This document shows, one piece after another, positions 12,370 through 23,367 of a DNA stretch of 64,000 nucleotides. The notes below the pieces were generated by a model, which was not told the DNA's origin, searched no databases, and saw only the letters and a list, made by a program, of their open reading frames with translations. Source of the DNA: Sarocladium kiliense (Eukaryota > Ascomycota > Sordariomycetes > Hypocreales > Sarocladiaceae); assembly GCA_030734395.1 (NCBI GenBank), contig JAUZTG010000029.1:5890001-5954000 (forward strand), given 5' to 3'. Position 1 is the first letter of the stretch. Every line of letters starts with the position of its first letter. A program made the position numbers and the translations under genes.

Positions 12370-13469
12370 GAGCGCCCGAATGCCGACTCGGACTGTGATG
12401 ATCTGCAGGGTGATGGCTAGAGGGTGGTGGAGATACCATGGGGGTGTCCAAATGTATGAATGATGAGACATGATCAAGGCAGAGGAGATTCCGGGAAATA
12501 CACAATGCCGAAATACTCTGTAGCAGTAGCTATCTAGAGGGTTTTGAGAATAAGGTGATGCTCAATGCCAGGGGGACTCAGCTGAGTGATTGACCTGATG
12601 TTTGAACAGTAGCTCCAACGTTCTTGAGTTTGATGCTGGTGGAGGGAGGTGACAAACTTCACGCGCTCTCAAATTATTTCGGACTTTAGGAAGAACTTAG
12701 AATATCAGGCGCCAGCTATTGACGGTTCGCGAAAAGTCTCAGTCCACTTTCTCATACAAAAGACTCTCGAGCATCTTGATACAGTTTCCAGCATGCGAAA
12801 GTGTATAGTCTTGTTGGAGTTGCGTTTTGTCGCAGATGCATGGCTTGGTGATCCCATAAATCGGCCAGCATCTCCTGCTGTTCCGTCCCATCCTCTGTCT
12901 CTTCTTTTGTTCTTCAGCTTCGAGAATATGTCCAGTCGCACTTTGTGACATTGGTTTACGCTGCTGCCACCATCGGTACTATCGTCACAAGGATCACCTG
13001 CACCAGTACTGCACCGCCTGCAACTCAACGATAACAAATTGTACGTGAAATCACTTCGTTCATTTCCTGAATCTCTTCATCGATTCATCGTCATTCTTTT
13101 CTTCAAACAAACGTGTATTCCTGTCTTTGTAAAGTAAACCCAGTCCCCTGATTTTCTTTGACCTCCTTTGAGCACACCTATACCACCCCTGGACTTTCTG
13201 GCATCAAAGCCCATCATCACCGCTTCCCCTTTCTACATGCAGCATGAATTTGAGGATCATGGAAACGCGCTCAACTGAATACTTTCCCTCGAGCCTTTGG
13301 GTTTGAATCTATAATACCAACACGTTCCCTCTTGAGCTTCAAGAATGAAGTTTTACTGACCATCTCCAGGGATCAGCCCTCTTCCTTGGAACTCTGTGAT
13401 CCAAGTTAGCCCGGAACTTCTTCGAGAAGAGCCTGTCAGCAAGCCTGGAGCGAGATCTCAACCGCCAAA
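12370..13469. other. Intergenic and 5' leader before the PLC-like gene
   Basis: 1.1 kb without a convincing gene. The last 400 bp are C/T-rich, typical of a leader region for 13470. A 99-codon frame at 12649-12948 shows no domain and its amino-acid composition does not resemble the neighbours. Confidence 0.4.
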
Positions 13470-15158
13470 ATGTTTCGCATTTCTAGTTTCCTCGCGCTTC
13501 TTCTCCTAAGCACTGCTATGTGCGTTCTCTCCGCTCCCGTCGCCAACTCCGAGACGTTCCAAAATGAACTCCTCACCATACGCTCCGCCGGTACTTCATT
13601 CTTCTCCTCCACGAATTCAGAGCAAGGCGCCCTCGTGGCGCCTTCAGGCCATGAAACCCGCGACGTTGTTCCAGGCGAGGAACGGGCTGTTTCTGTCTCA
13701 GCGCCCATGAAGCGCAAGGTCCTAGCAAGTGGTAATCACCGACGGATCACTATCATCAACTCTACGCCTTATCGCTGGGTTCGCAAATACGTCAACCAGT
13801 ACCAGATCGATGACTGGGCTGATTCTTGGCCCAAGTACATTGAGTCTGGACAGGCTGTTGTTTCTGAGACCAAGTTTTATGGTGGCAAACGCCGAGAAGA
13901 TACCGGTGCTGAAGTGACTTATATGATTGAGGGCACTTGCGACAAAATGGGCTTTCAGGTCAAATACAACCCGGAACGTACCAAAGAGCCGGACGTTCGA
14001 ATCAAGTACTTGGGTGCCCTGAAGACTCGATGGACTTCCCAGGGTTCAGAAGTTCGGCTCGGACAGAATGTCATGAAAGGAGGCGTCAACTGGCTCCTCG
14101 CTGGCCCTGAGAATGATTTCTGGTCTACTCACGGTCCTGTTGGCTGGATGCAGGAGCAGATCAAAGATATCGGGAAGTTTCCCCTCAACGAGATCATCAT
14201 GCCCCGTTCGCACCATGCCGGTATGAACAAGGGCCGAACAGGAGTAGGCATCGTTTACGACGAGACAACCCTCACCCAGACTCGTACCCCATATGAGCAA
14301 ATGCAAATTGGCGGTGTCCGCGTTCTGGACTTTCGCCCCTACTTGCGCCGTGGAAAGACCTTCAGTGCGGGGCACTTCTCTAAGATTGCTGGTCTTCACC
14401 ATGGCATGATTGGCATCAGCCTCGGAGAGATCATCGATGACATTAACCGCTTCCAGAATGAGTACCCTGGTGAGCTGATCATCTTGGATATACACGACAA
14501 TGAGAACTGGAACGGCGGCGACAAGTTCCGGAAACTCAAAGAAAAAGACCACGTACTTCTCTACAAGGAGCTTTCGAGGCTGGACAACCTCTTCAGCGTC
14601 CCCACGGATGTCGTAAACGTCCACAGGATGCCTCTCAACAGCTTCATCGGCGACGGCAAGTCCGCTGTGTTGATCCATGCCCCTGATCCATGGAAACACG
14701 ACAAAGCATACCCGGGCCAGCAGGGCGGATACGTAACCAACCGTAACTTCCCACGAACTGCCTACTGGTCTGACACAGACATGAGCGATACCCTCCAAGC
14801 CGAGCAGATCGCCACTCTGAAGCTGAAGAAAACCTACGGCCGCGGTGGACAGGTCCACGACAGCCAATGGATCCTTCGGCTCGGCTGGGTTCAGTACGTA
14901 TTCCCCGTGCTGCCTTTGACAGAACTTGCAAAGAGCGCTTGGGGTCGGTTGTATGGCGGACTGTGGAATGGCAGCAATGACCAGAGGTATCCTAACTGGG
15001 TCACCTTAGACGCATATGAGGGGGAAGACGCAAAGATGTTGGTTATGACTATGAATAGGTGCTTGGTTGCCGGGAAGTGCGGGAAGCTTGGTGGCAAGGC
15101 GCCCGGAGCGAAGGAGTTGGAGTTGCCGACTTGTCCAAAGAAGGGTCCGAAGGGTTGA
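13470..15158 (+). CDS. Secreted PLC-like phosphodiesterase (PI-PLC X-domain fold)
   Basis: A single exon of 562 aa. It starts with a signal peptide (MFRISSFLALLLLSTAMCVLSA), so it is likely secreted. Residues about 90-195 look like a beta-rich accessory domain (RITIINSTPYRWVRKYVN onward). The catalytic TIM-barrel half begins near 235: MPRSHHAGMN carries the first histidine (about 248), LDFRPYL the metal-binding-type acidic strand, and GLHHGMIG the second histidine (about 310). LIILDIHDNENW fits the following barrel strand. The family is the PLC-like phosphodiesterase superfamily, hydrolysing phosphoinositide or related phosphodiesters. The substrate cannot be read from sequence. There is no C-terminal anchor. 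It converges on a second gene of the same superfamily 413 bp away. Confidence 0.85.
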   Translation: MFRISSFLALLLLSTAMCVLSAPVANSETFQNELLTIRSAGTSFFSSTNSEQGALVAPSGHETRDVVPGEERAVSVSAPMKRKVLASGNHRRITIINSTPYRWVRKYVNQYQIDDWADSWPKYIESGQAVVSETKFYGGKRREDTGAEVTYMIEGTCDKMGFQVKYNPERTKEPDVRIKYLGALKTRWTSQGSEVRLGQNVMKGGVNWLLAGPENDFWSTHGPVGWMQEQIKDIGKFPLNEIIMPRSHHAGMNKGRTGVGIVYDETTLTQTRTPYEQMQIGGVRVLDFRPYLRRGKTFSAGHFSKIAGLHHGMIGISLGEIIDDINRFQNEYPGELIILDIHDNENWNGGDKFRKLKEKDHVLLYKELSRLDNLFSVPTDVVNVHRMPLNSFIGDGKSAVLIHAPDPWKHDKAYPGQQGGYVTNRNFPRTAYWSDTDMSDTLQAEQIATLKLKKTYGRGGQVHDSQWILRLGWVQYVFPVLPLTELAKSAWGRLYGGLWNGSNDQRYPNWVTLDAYEGEDAKMLVMTMNRCLVAGKCGKLGGKAPGAKELELPTCPKKGPKG

Positions 15159-15571
15159 GAGATTGTCAGATTTGGAAGATGGAAAGATCGAAGGCATTTC
15201 CTTGGTTCCAGGAGTTGCGGGAATTCGGACAGACCTTGTCTTTCTCAAGACTGGGAAGAATACCCATCCCCAGCTGTTCAGTAACGACGAGATTGGATAC
15301 GGAGTCGTTAGCTTTTCTGTTGTTATTAGGATGTTTCCTTTGTAAGACTAGACAATAAGCTTTAACATGCACTGAAAATTATCAGATTATCTTCATGTGA
15401 AATGTCATGATCTATGACTATGGCCTCCCTCTTTCACGGACGATGAAGTCCAGAGGATTAGCCACTACCTAGGTAGGAGTAGCATATAGTACGAATCAAA
15501 CACCTGAACTCCAAGCCATGCCGTCTAATTGGTTCCAATGCAAGTCGGCCGTAAGTAATGCAACTCCTCTC
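15159..15571. other. Convergent 3' intergenic region of two PLC-like genes
   Basis: About 410 bp between two converging stop codons. A perfect 12-bp palindrome, CTACCTAGGTAG, sits at 15465-15476. Otherwise the sequence is AT-rich and without coding pattern, consistent with two 3' untranslated regions. Confidence 0.45.
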
Positions 15572-16912
15572 TCAAACAGTCATCCACGCGACCAATGCAA
15601 CAACAGTCCACAACAAAACGGTTCCTGGTCCAGGCATGACGGCTGCGCTCACCTTGCCGCAGCAATCCCTATCATACGTGACATTATTCATCTCTGCCGC
15701 CACCTGAAACACCGATCCTGGGAAATTCCCGTAATTGTAGTAATCCACATTCAAGACGTTTGGTGCGCGGCCCCAGTCTGAGCGGCAGTTGTTGGCCGAT
15801 AAGCCCAGGCTGCCGTAGCCTTCGTCGGCGTTGGTCTCGTTGAGAAGTGAGACGGCGGGGACGAGGATTTCAGCGCCGAAGACGTTGAATTCGGCGGCGA
15901 GGTTGTGATTCATGAGGTAGAGACGATCGCGGACTGTTGAGTCTGGGCGGTTAGGAGGGCGTTGGATCGTGCAGGGGAACTCGCGGTTGGTTGGGTTGAA
16001 GGGTGTCTATGAGTGTATTAGCGTTCTGTGTACTTCGTCGTCGGGAACGATTCTAAATCTTACCTCAGACATGGCAGAGAATTCATCCAAGAGCCAAGGA
16101 TATGCGGTCTGGTTGGCCATGTAGTCCATGAACATAATGACACGCTTGCCCCGCAGAATGAGGTACTCCAGAGTCGGCCAGTCGTCGAGTGTCATGGGCT
16201 GAACTGGAGCCTCGTATGCGTACTTAACGATCCCCGTCGACTCGATATATTCAGCGTATGCAGACGGTTCAGAGAAGTTGCCATTCCCCAGCATGATCGT
16301 CACTACATCATAGGGGTGCCTGTCGACCCATTCTCGGACCTGAGTCAACCATTTGGTGATAGGACCCGCGTCCAGAAGATCACACGAAGTGTGGCAGAAG
16401 TGTGGCACGGAGCTGTTGTCTGGGTATTGGATCTGCGCCTGGATGAACCGGATTCCATCGTTGAGCTGATGGGTAACATCGAGCTCCTGGTTGCTCCCAC
16501 TGTTGCCAGGTCGAACGAAGGGAGAGTTGTGTGCGCCAACACAGGTGATGTTGCTATATTTCCTCGTGCAAAGCTCGACATGGTTATTGCATGGCTGTGT
16601 ATTGGTTGGCCGAGCAGCGGTCGTGGACTGTGTGCCATTCGGTGTGCCCGTCGGAGTAACAGGTGTGCCGAAGTCGGTGAAGGTAAAGGTCGTGATTTCG
16701 TTCTCGTTGTTGGCACCAGTGAGGGTGATTCTTGATGCGATCTCGGTATAAGGGCCTGTGGGAACACCAGTACCCTGGCCCTTGATTGAGCGTGTCTGAG
16801 TTCCTGTGTAGAACTCGAGATTGGATGTGCCGTCGCTGAAGGAGACTATCTGAGCCTGCAGGGCCGGCAGGAGGGCGAGGCCGGCGGCCAGAGCCGCAAC
16901 GGCGGACTTCAT
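15572..16912 (-). CDS. GPI-anchored PLC-like phosphodiesterase
   Basis: Two exons, 16064-16912 and 15572-16006, with a 57-bp phase-0 intron (427 aa). The start at 16912 begins a signal peptide (MKSAVAALAAGLALLPALQA). Next comes a Thr/Gly-rich stretch, then the X-type barrel from about residue 125: CVGAHNSPF carries the first catalytic histidine, DGIRFIQAQIQ the next strand and PHFCHTSCDLLD the second histidine. DVVTIMLGNGN and the late GRAPNVLNVDYYNYG are typical of this fungal group. The C-terminus has a small-residue stretch and then a hydrophobic tail (TVLLWTVVALVAWMTV), which reads as a GPI-anchor signal. It should sit on the outer plasma membrane or wall. The phosphodiester substrate is not known. 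Confidence 0.87.
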
Positions 16913-18820
16913 TGTGAGAATGAAGGCTGCTGGTATCGCGTGTGGTTCGAGATCGTACCAGGCGGCGATGTAGTGTGAGGTCGATGAAGCACGAAGATCG
17001 ATGCCTCTTGCCTGCTGTAGTATGTCGCACGACAGGTTGCAGCAGCCACTGTCAAAACTGCATGAACAAGCCACAAACGCCGATAGGACCAGGCACGGGG
17101 AGAATGAGGTGGTCAGGAAGTCGGCCTCCTCGCGAGCCGTCTATTTCGGGCAGAAGTTAATCGAAGTGGTTGCGTTGTTGGAAAAAGAAAATGGGACGTC
17201 GCGAAGCGCGAAAGTCTAGCGCATGGAGCCAAGCGACACCGGCGCGGCGGGATGACGACACTGGCGGTATCGCGGTGGAGGGAGGGCGGAGGATAGGTGT
17301 TGTATGACGAGTAGGCGGAAGGTTTATGGGACGGACAGTCGGGAATAGTAGAGGCCGAGAAGACGAAGGATGTTTGTTTGATCCTCCTGAAGATTAATGC
17401 GAAAGGTATCCTCCCTGACTACTCCGTACAAGCTGAGTTTTTCGTGCAGTCTGCCCAACAGGGTCAAGAATTGAGGGTACCTTCGGCAGTGCCAGTGGAA
17501 CCTGAGATCCGAGCGTCGATCGTGCAGATGAATGATGGGGCTGAAAGAAATGGAGACGGGCTGCGTCAGCTCCAGGTGCAAGCAGACTGTCGATCGAAAT
17601 GTGTGAGGGAGGAGATATCCCGATGTTCGAAAGATATCTAATCGCTTGTCACCAGACAAAAGAATATCAGATCTGACCAAAGAAAAGAGAAAACATCCAA
17701 GCCGGCAATAGCATGCCGGTGCAGGCACACCCAGGCAGCCGGCCCCCTATGAAAAGCTTAAGAATACGAGCTCCCGGGCGAGCACGCACTTTGTTAGGCT
17801 GCTCGCTGTGATGCTGTCCCTAGTCTCCCCAGGGTCTTTCTTGACTTATGGAGAAGGGGAACGCGTAATCACCCCAGTCATTGTTTCTGCCATTCTCCTC
17901 CAGGACCCCAGCAGCCAAGGAGTCTAGGCCTAAGATCTGCCCATCGACAGTGGAGTTTTTTTGGGCTGCGGTCCAGTATCAGGTCTGACGACGCTTGGCG
18001 ATGCGGCTGGGCGGCGGTTGTTTGGGGAATCTTGGGCGGTTATCAAGTGCATATTGACGCTGAGATGCGCTCATAGCGAATCATGCAAAGTTTGCTTCGA
18101 ATGGACTGGAGGCTGTTGTTTCCAATGCCATTCTTAGGTTCTAGGGCTGAGCTCCATTTGAAGCTGGCATTGGAAGGCATGGCCTGTTGCAGAGTGAGTC
18201 TTATCCACTGGCTGGCTGGCCCTGCAGCTGAAGGCGCCCTGTTTCTTGGGGCGTCGACAACAGCTGAGGTGCAGGGCTGGTGCTGAGGCTGTAGCCACAC
18301 CACAGGGATTGAAGTTGACGCCGCGCGGGTACTCATATACGCGTGAGTTACATTCTCTCGCAAGCCATTGCTACCGCTCTACTGATGCTCTCACGTTCTC
18401 TCATCTGAATCTATGACATGTAGTTCTACTTCTAGTTCCTTATTTGACCAAGCTAAGAATAGTGACAAAACAACCACTGAATGCCATCCCAAGTCTTGGA
18501 TGCCAGCGCTGAGGCGCGGTACCATGAGGTGGGCTGCAGTGGGCCCGGCAGTGATGTCAGTCCCCTGACCCTCTCCACTGTTTTCCCCTGCACTGCGCCC
18601 AGTCGCTTTCGTGGTCCATCCTGCCGCGAAATCTTGAGAATCACCATCCGACCTCCACGCTTCGCTCAACCTCACCTCACCTCTCATCACCTACCCCCTA
18701 CTACACTGCCTGCATCCTTCCAAACCAGCAGCGCGTTCTCATCTTCCTTATGTCCATCTAACAGCCCGCCTGCTGGGCACAACCACACCAACATAATTCT
18801 AATCCTCAGCCTCAGCAGTC
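16913..18820. promoter_or_regulatory. 1.9-kb divergent region, PLC-like gene 2 / SUR7-like gene
   Basis: This region lies between divergent starts. Open frames here (for example 17378-17641 and 18043-18363 minus) show no domains. The stretch before 18821 is C/T-rich with repeated cctcacc motifs, like a fungal 5' leader. I see no RNA gene. Confidence 0.4.
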
Positions 18821-19693
18821 ATGGCCACCAAAACCGCTCCTCCAGCCCGTCGGAACACCGCCATCGTCGCCTCCATCTTCTACTTCCTCACAATTCCCTT
18901 CCTCATCCTCGTCCTCATCGGAAACACCCACATCAACGGCGTCCTCAACGACCTCTACTTCTTCAAGCTCGACGTCTCGCACATCATTCCCATCAGCGTC
19001 GCCAACTCCCAGCTCCTCAATTCCGTGGCACGGAGCTTGGGCTTGCATGATTTCTACTCAGTGGGGCTATGGAACTACTGTGAGGGATACAATGATGAGG
19101 GCGTGACGCATTGTTCGGATCCGGAGCCCATGTACTGGTTTAATCCTGTGGCTGTTTTGGTGTCGCAGTTGTTGGCTGGTGCTACGATTGCGTTGCCGTC
19201 TGAGGTTAACACCGTTCTGACGCTGCTGCGAATCGGCTCTCGCACCATGTTCGTCTTCTTCCTCACTTCCATCTGCATGAACTTTGTGCTCCTCCTCGCA
19301 TCACCGCTTGCCATGCGCACACGATGGTGGTCTGTCGCCCTGACCATCTTCGGCGGTATCTCTGGCATCTTCGTCACTGTCGCAGCCATCATCGCCACGG
19401 CCATTAGTGTCGCCGCAAAGGTCGCCCTCACGGCTCAGGATCAACTCAACATCAGCGCCGACATCGGTATCAAGATGTTTGTCTTCATGTGGATTGCTGC
19501 AGTCTTCACTGATGTTGCGTTCCTGCTGCACGCGGCCATGGGGTGCTGCTGCAGGCCTATTAGGCGCGATGATAGCAGTGCACACGCAACGAGGTCGTCG
19601 AGCATGGAGGAGAAGTCGTCGAAATTGGCGGGCTTTGTTCGGCGTAGGAAAGGCGGGCAGACGACGTCGCCGGATGGGCAAGCTGCGCAGTGA
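18821..19693 (+). CDS. SUR7/PalI-family four-pass plasma-membrane protein
   Basis: A single exon of 290 aa. Four hydrophobic segments lie at about residues 14-38, 137-165, 173-205 and 223-250. The first extracellular loop has the claudin-like signature GLWNYC followed by a second Cys (GLWNYCEGYNDEGVTHC), which defines the SUR7/PalI group. In yeast Sur7 marks eisosome/MCC plasma-membrane domains and affects wall and endocytosis; other members serve pH signalling or fusion. Which branch this one belongs to is not clear. A CCC cluster after TM4 could be palmitoylated, and the tail is basic and polar. Confidence 0.85.
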   Translation: MATKTAPPARRNTAIVASIFYFLTIPFLILVLIGNTHINGVLNDLYFFKLDVSHIIPISVANSQLLNSVARSLGLHDFYSVGLWNYCEGYNDEGVTHCSDPEPMYWFNPVAVLVSQLLAGATIALPSEVNTVLTLLRIGSRTMFVFFLTSICMNFVLLLASPLAMRTRWWSVALTIFGGISGIFVTVAAIIATAISVAAKVALTAQDQLNISADIGIKMFVFMWIAAVFTDVAFLLHAAMGCCCRPIRRDDSSAHATRSSSMEEKSSKLAGFVRRRKGGQTTSPDGQAAQ

Positions 19694-20518
19694 TTCTCAC
19701 CTGAGACGTCATCATTGGTTGAGAATCATATGATTGAGATACGGCCTAACTTATAGACGGTGGCGTTTACTTTGGTATTTGCGAAAGGGAAATCAGGTTT
19801 GGACTGTGGCGCGGCGACGCCGGGTTAGAGTACGATAGTTGACGGCTGTCCAAAGCTTCGAGCATTATGACAACGCATTATCCCCCAGAATCCATTCAGC
19901 TTCACGGACCCTTCGCCTGCTTTGTCTCAGATGACCTTGGGATTTGAACGGTCCGAAACCATATGAGGCTTCTTGGGGGCTTCCAGGATGAGCTTGGAAC
20001 GACAAGCTGGAATGATATTTTTCAGCTTAAGCCACTACCTCTGAAGAACGAGCTCTTCTTTCTCATCTTCAGAATACACACATTATCGCCTGCATTAAAG
20101 CCGAAAGGTCTTGTTTCGGCTCAGTAACTATCTCAGTATTGACTTCCATGTACCTCCAAGCCCTACCCTCTTCTATCCTAGATCGATTCCGACATTCGGG
20201 TCATACAGCAATACGCGTGCAAAGTATTACTATATTGAGCTGTTTATCCCGAGGGTGGCGTTGCATGTTCGCCAATCTACGCTCTTTCTAGTGACTTCAA
20301 AATCTGAATCGTCAGCGACCCATTAAGCATATATTCGGAACCGCTGTCGCTTTGGAAAAATGGCTCGTACAAAAAGAGCATCATTTATTACTTACATTCT
20401 AGTGTTCAAGGGGTTTTCTCTTTCTATGATCAAAGTGAATTCCTAATGCATAGTTGTAGAAAACTTTTATCACAGAGTCAACTCGCGGTGCCCGTTTGAG
20501 TATGGAACAATCATGTCA
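19694..20518. other. Convergent intergenic region
   Basis: About 820 bp between the SUR7-like stop and the MFS transporter stop. It is AT-rich in its second half and shows no coding pattern on either strand. Confidence 0.4.
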
Positions 20519-22127
20519 CTAGTCTGACGGGACGTTTGACTCGGATGCCTGCATCCTCCAACGCTCTCCAAAACGCCACTGCAAAATTGGCCCAATGAGT
20601 GCAACCAGTTGCAAGCCAGCACATATCGTGAATGCCCAGCCCACTCCCACGCCATTGATCATCGGCATCACGGCGCTTGTTCCTGCTGCTGCTAGCAGAC
20701 ATCGGGCAAGGTTGAGACTTGCACTCGCAGCAGCACTGTTCGCTGAAAAGATATCAACTAGGTAAGTCATGATAATTGACTGGGTGGAGATAGCAGTCCA
20801 GCCTGTGAAGAAGGTAGATATGATAGGAATAGCGATGGGGACCGTCTTTGGGTAGTTGATAGTCCAGCCGAAAACAATTATTGACAAACATTGGGCAATG
20901 GAAAAGACGGGTATCAAGCGCAGTCTCGCTTTCTCCAAGGGAAATTGACCGTCACTTTCAGTTCTTGAATGTGCTGCTCGGTTGCCGTTCTCGATGTCGG
21001 ATGTTTGCGATGCAAAAGCTTTCTTGACCCGTCGATAGTCGAAGTCCAGAATCTTGCCAGTAACAAGCGTACCAACCATAGAACCGACTCCATTGGCGAT
21101 AAATGTGAGGCCAACTTGGTTCTCTGTCAAGCCATATCTTTCTTCGAAGAGTGTTGACATCGCTGTGATACTCATTTGCCAGACAGCGTAGTAGACGCCG
21201 AGGAAGAGAATGAGTGGCGCGGCCTGCTTGCTCACCAGAATACGAATCGGGCCTGTGAGATCGACTCGCTTTCTCTCAGCGACTGTAACTTCTCCAGAGT
21301 TGGGGCGCCATTCGATCTTCGTCGTTCGTTGGTATACACCCAGTGGGAATCGAACCGACAGATTCTCCGATACCTTGCTACCATTTCCCACGATGGACCT
21401 GAGAGTCTCCGGAAGCAGGATTATAAGCATGATCAGAAACACTCCGCTGTAAATCGACAGAAACCAGAAGATTGATCTCCAGCCTAGGCTGCCGGCGAGT
21501 GCACCGCCAATGACTGGTCCGACAGCGACAGGAACCAGCAAGCCAGCTTGGAATATGCCCATGAAGCCACCTCGCTCGTCTCGAGTAGTGATATCTCCAA
21601 TTACACCTGATCCTATGGCAATTGTGCTTGCACTCCCCGTGCTTTGAAGACATCGGAGGATAATAAGAGTCGCATAATTCTTCGATACTGCTAAGCCGAC
21701 GCACGCCGCGAGAAAGACGGTGAATGTGAAGCAGTACGCGACGCGGCGTCCCTTAACATCTGAAACGGGACCCCAGAGGCTAGGAGCGAGGCCTTGGAAT
21801 ATAAGGTATGAGGTGACTGTGAGGTTGATAAGTTCGGTTGATACGTTGAACTCGCGAGATAATGTTGGGATAGCAGGAAAGTAGATGTTCGAAGCGAAAC
21901 CAGAAACTTAGATCGTGTTAGTTACTGCATAGCTGACAAGAGAGTCAACAAGACGGGCAATGAGAATGGGGAGACGCACAAGTAGCGGCAGTGGAAACAA
22001 TGGCTACAATCAACGCTTTCTGCCTCCTGTCGAAAATGCTGTATGCTTCTGAGATAGGAGCCGTTGGCGAAGTATCTGTGTTTGCACGATCGGATGCGCT
22101 CTGGCTGAGTGGATCATTTTCTGTCAT
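20519..22127 (-). CDS. MFS transporter, DHA1 drug:H+ antiporter type
   Basis: Two exons, 21980-22127 and 20519-21906, with a 73-bp intron whose removal joins STAATF to SGFASNIYFPAIP, a hallmark of fungal QDR/FLR-type DHA1 carriers (511 aa). The first half carries the ILRCLQSTGSA and GDITTRDERGGFMG motifs of TM4 and the loop before TM5, then VGPVIGGALAG (antiporter motif C). Twelve membrane segments can be counted with a long central loop. I set the start at MTENDPLSQ (22127); an in-frame ATG at 22235 would add 36 residues. Export of a small organic compound is inferred. It is divergent from a hydrolase gene and lies next to a Zn2Cys6 regulator, which suggests a small catabolic or detoxification unit. 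Confidence 0.87.
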
Positions 22128-22549
22128 GGTTCTGGATGTCGGCGGCGATGTTCGTTGGAAAGAGGTTGGGTCGGAAGTCTGAGAAATACCGAAAGGCACA
22201 ATCACCATCTTGTATGCATGGAAAGTTGGTGACATCTAAATACTCGTCGGCATTTGCAAGAGATCATCCGGATACGGACCTTTGGTCGGATCTTCACCGG
22301 AGCTGTCCGGAGTTGATCTCATCTCCGCCAAAATTTAGGCTTCGCTCCGGAGTTGACATCGGCCCCACGAGCCCACCCGCCATCTACGGACTTGAGACTT
22401 CAAGATGAACTCCAGTAAATGGACGTCCCTGGTGGGGGCCACTCGCGGTGAAGGGCACTCTAAGTCGCAGGGGCGTCGACGGATATGTAGAGCTTGTGGC
22501 TTACAAGTGTGCTTCGATGAGCTTTGAGTTGTTCGAGCAACACATACTT
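22128..22549. promoter_or_regulatory. Divergent promoter with clustered CGGA sites
   Basis: About 420 bp shared by the MFS gene and the hydrolase. Between 22268 and 22351 there are six CGGA elements, at 22269, 22275, 22287, 22298, 22308 and 22348. Two lie in exact 11-bp copies of TCCGGAGTTGA (22306-22316 and 22346-22356). CGG triplets are what Zn2Cys6 proteins bind, and such a gene is two genes away. Confidence 0.55.
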
Positions 22550-23272
22550 ATGTCTTTTGCACCCACGGGAGCATATCGACTTGACTTCGACAAAATGACA
22601 CAGGAAACACCCTCCTTCGGCAACAAGTATGCTGTTCTCAACTTGGACCTGATGAACATCCTGGTGGATGCCGTCAGATCTGATCCAGCTGGGCAAGCTT
22701 TCATCGCAAACTGCTCACGGTGGATCGATGCAGTGCACAACAAGCCAGAACCGCCCTTGACTATCTTTACAAGTCTGTTCTTCTCCGACGCGACGCAGCC
22801 AGAAGTAAAGAAGGGTGCACCATTCGCGAAGCTGATATCATCTTTTGGAAGCTTTGTGAAAGGAACACCACCCACAGAGATTGCCCCCGAGTTTCCGATG
22901 AAAGACAGCGATTTGGTCTTGCAGAAGACCAGATGGTCGGCGAGTTCTGGTAACGAGCTGGTCAAAATCCTCCAGGCATCGAAGGTCGACACAGTGATTA
23001 TCGTAAGTCAGCGAAGACCGGGGACCTGGAAGGTTCTATTTAGCTGACTTGCATTACTTTGGCAGTCCGGCATGACTCTTTCCGGAGTGGTGATGAGCAC
23101 CGTCTACCACCTCTTCGATCTTGACTTCAATGTCTACATTATTTCCGACAATGTCATTGAACTTCCAGTGGAACAAACAGCCGAGTTCTCTAACATCATG
23201 CTCGGTGGTCTTGTGCCGAAGATGAATTGCAGGGCAATTACGCTCGACGAGGCCCTACGGATCTTGAAGTGA
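22550..23272 (+). CDS. Isochorismatase-fold (cysteine hydrolase family) protein
   Basis: Exons 22550-23002 and 23066-23272 with a 63-bp phase-0 intron (219 aa). I chose the ATG at 22550 (MSFAPTGAYRLDFDK); one at 22517 is also in frame. The fold is marked by YAVLNLDLMNILVD near residue 30 (catalytic-type Asp), then VDTVII and SGMTLSGVVMSTV, which is the nucleophile-elbow helix. Where the cysteine hydrolases carry Cys in this motif there is Val (SGVV). The Cys-less version is seen in many isochorismatase-like proteins, so the reaction cannot be assumed to be a nicotinamidase-type amide hydrolysis. The YIISDNVIELP strand follows. Its 3' end faces the regulator gene, whose stop is 95 bp away. Confidence 0.8.
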
Positions 23273-23367
23273 GCTTACTGAATAGGACTAGGGTTCAGTC
23301 ACTGTGCCGGAATGCAAATGATCGCGATGCAGTGATAGGACAGTTATATGAACTGCGAAGTTTTCAG

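Noticed and set aside
14046..14867. 273-codon open frame antisense to the first PLC-like gene
   Set aside because: It mirrors the codon pattern of the sense gene, has no domain and no start context; the sense frame has signal peptide and catalytic motifs.
15798..15822. Another GCCGTAGC-containing site resembling the 27-bp palindrome
   Set aside because: It lies in the coding exon of the PLC-like gene and lacks the two arms at the right spacing.
18481..19050. 189-codon frame over the SUR7-like gene start
   Set aside because: Pro/His/Arg-rich shadow of the leader and of the true frame, which carries GLWNYC and four helices.
19935..19965. Second tRNA-like string (gatttgaacg)
   Set aside because: No paired T stem around the loop sequence; no D or anticodon arm in range.
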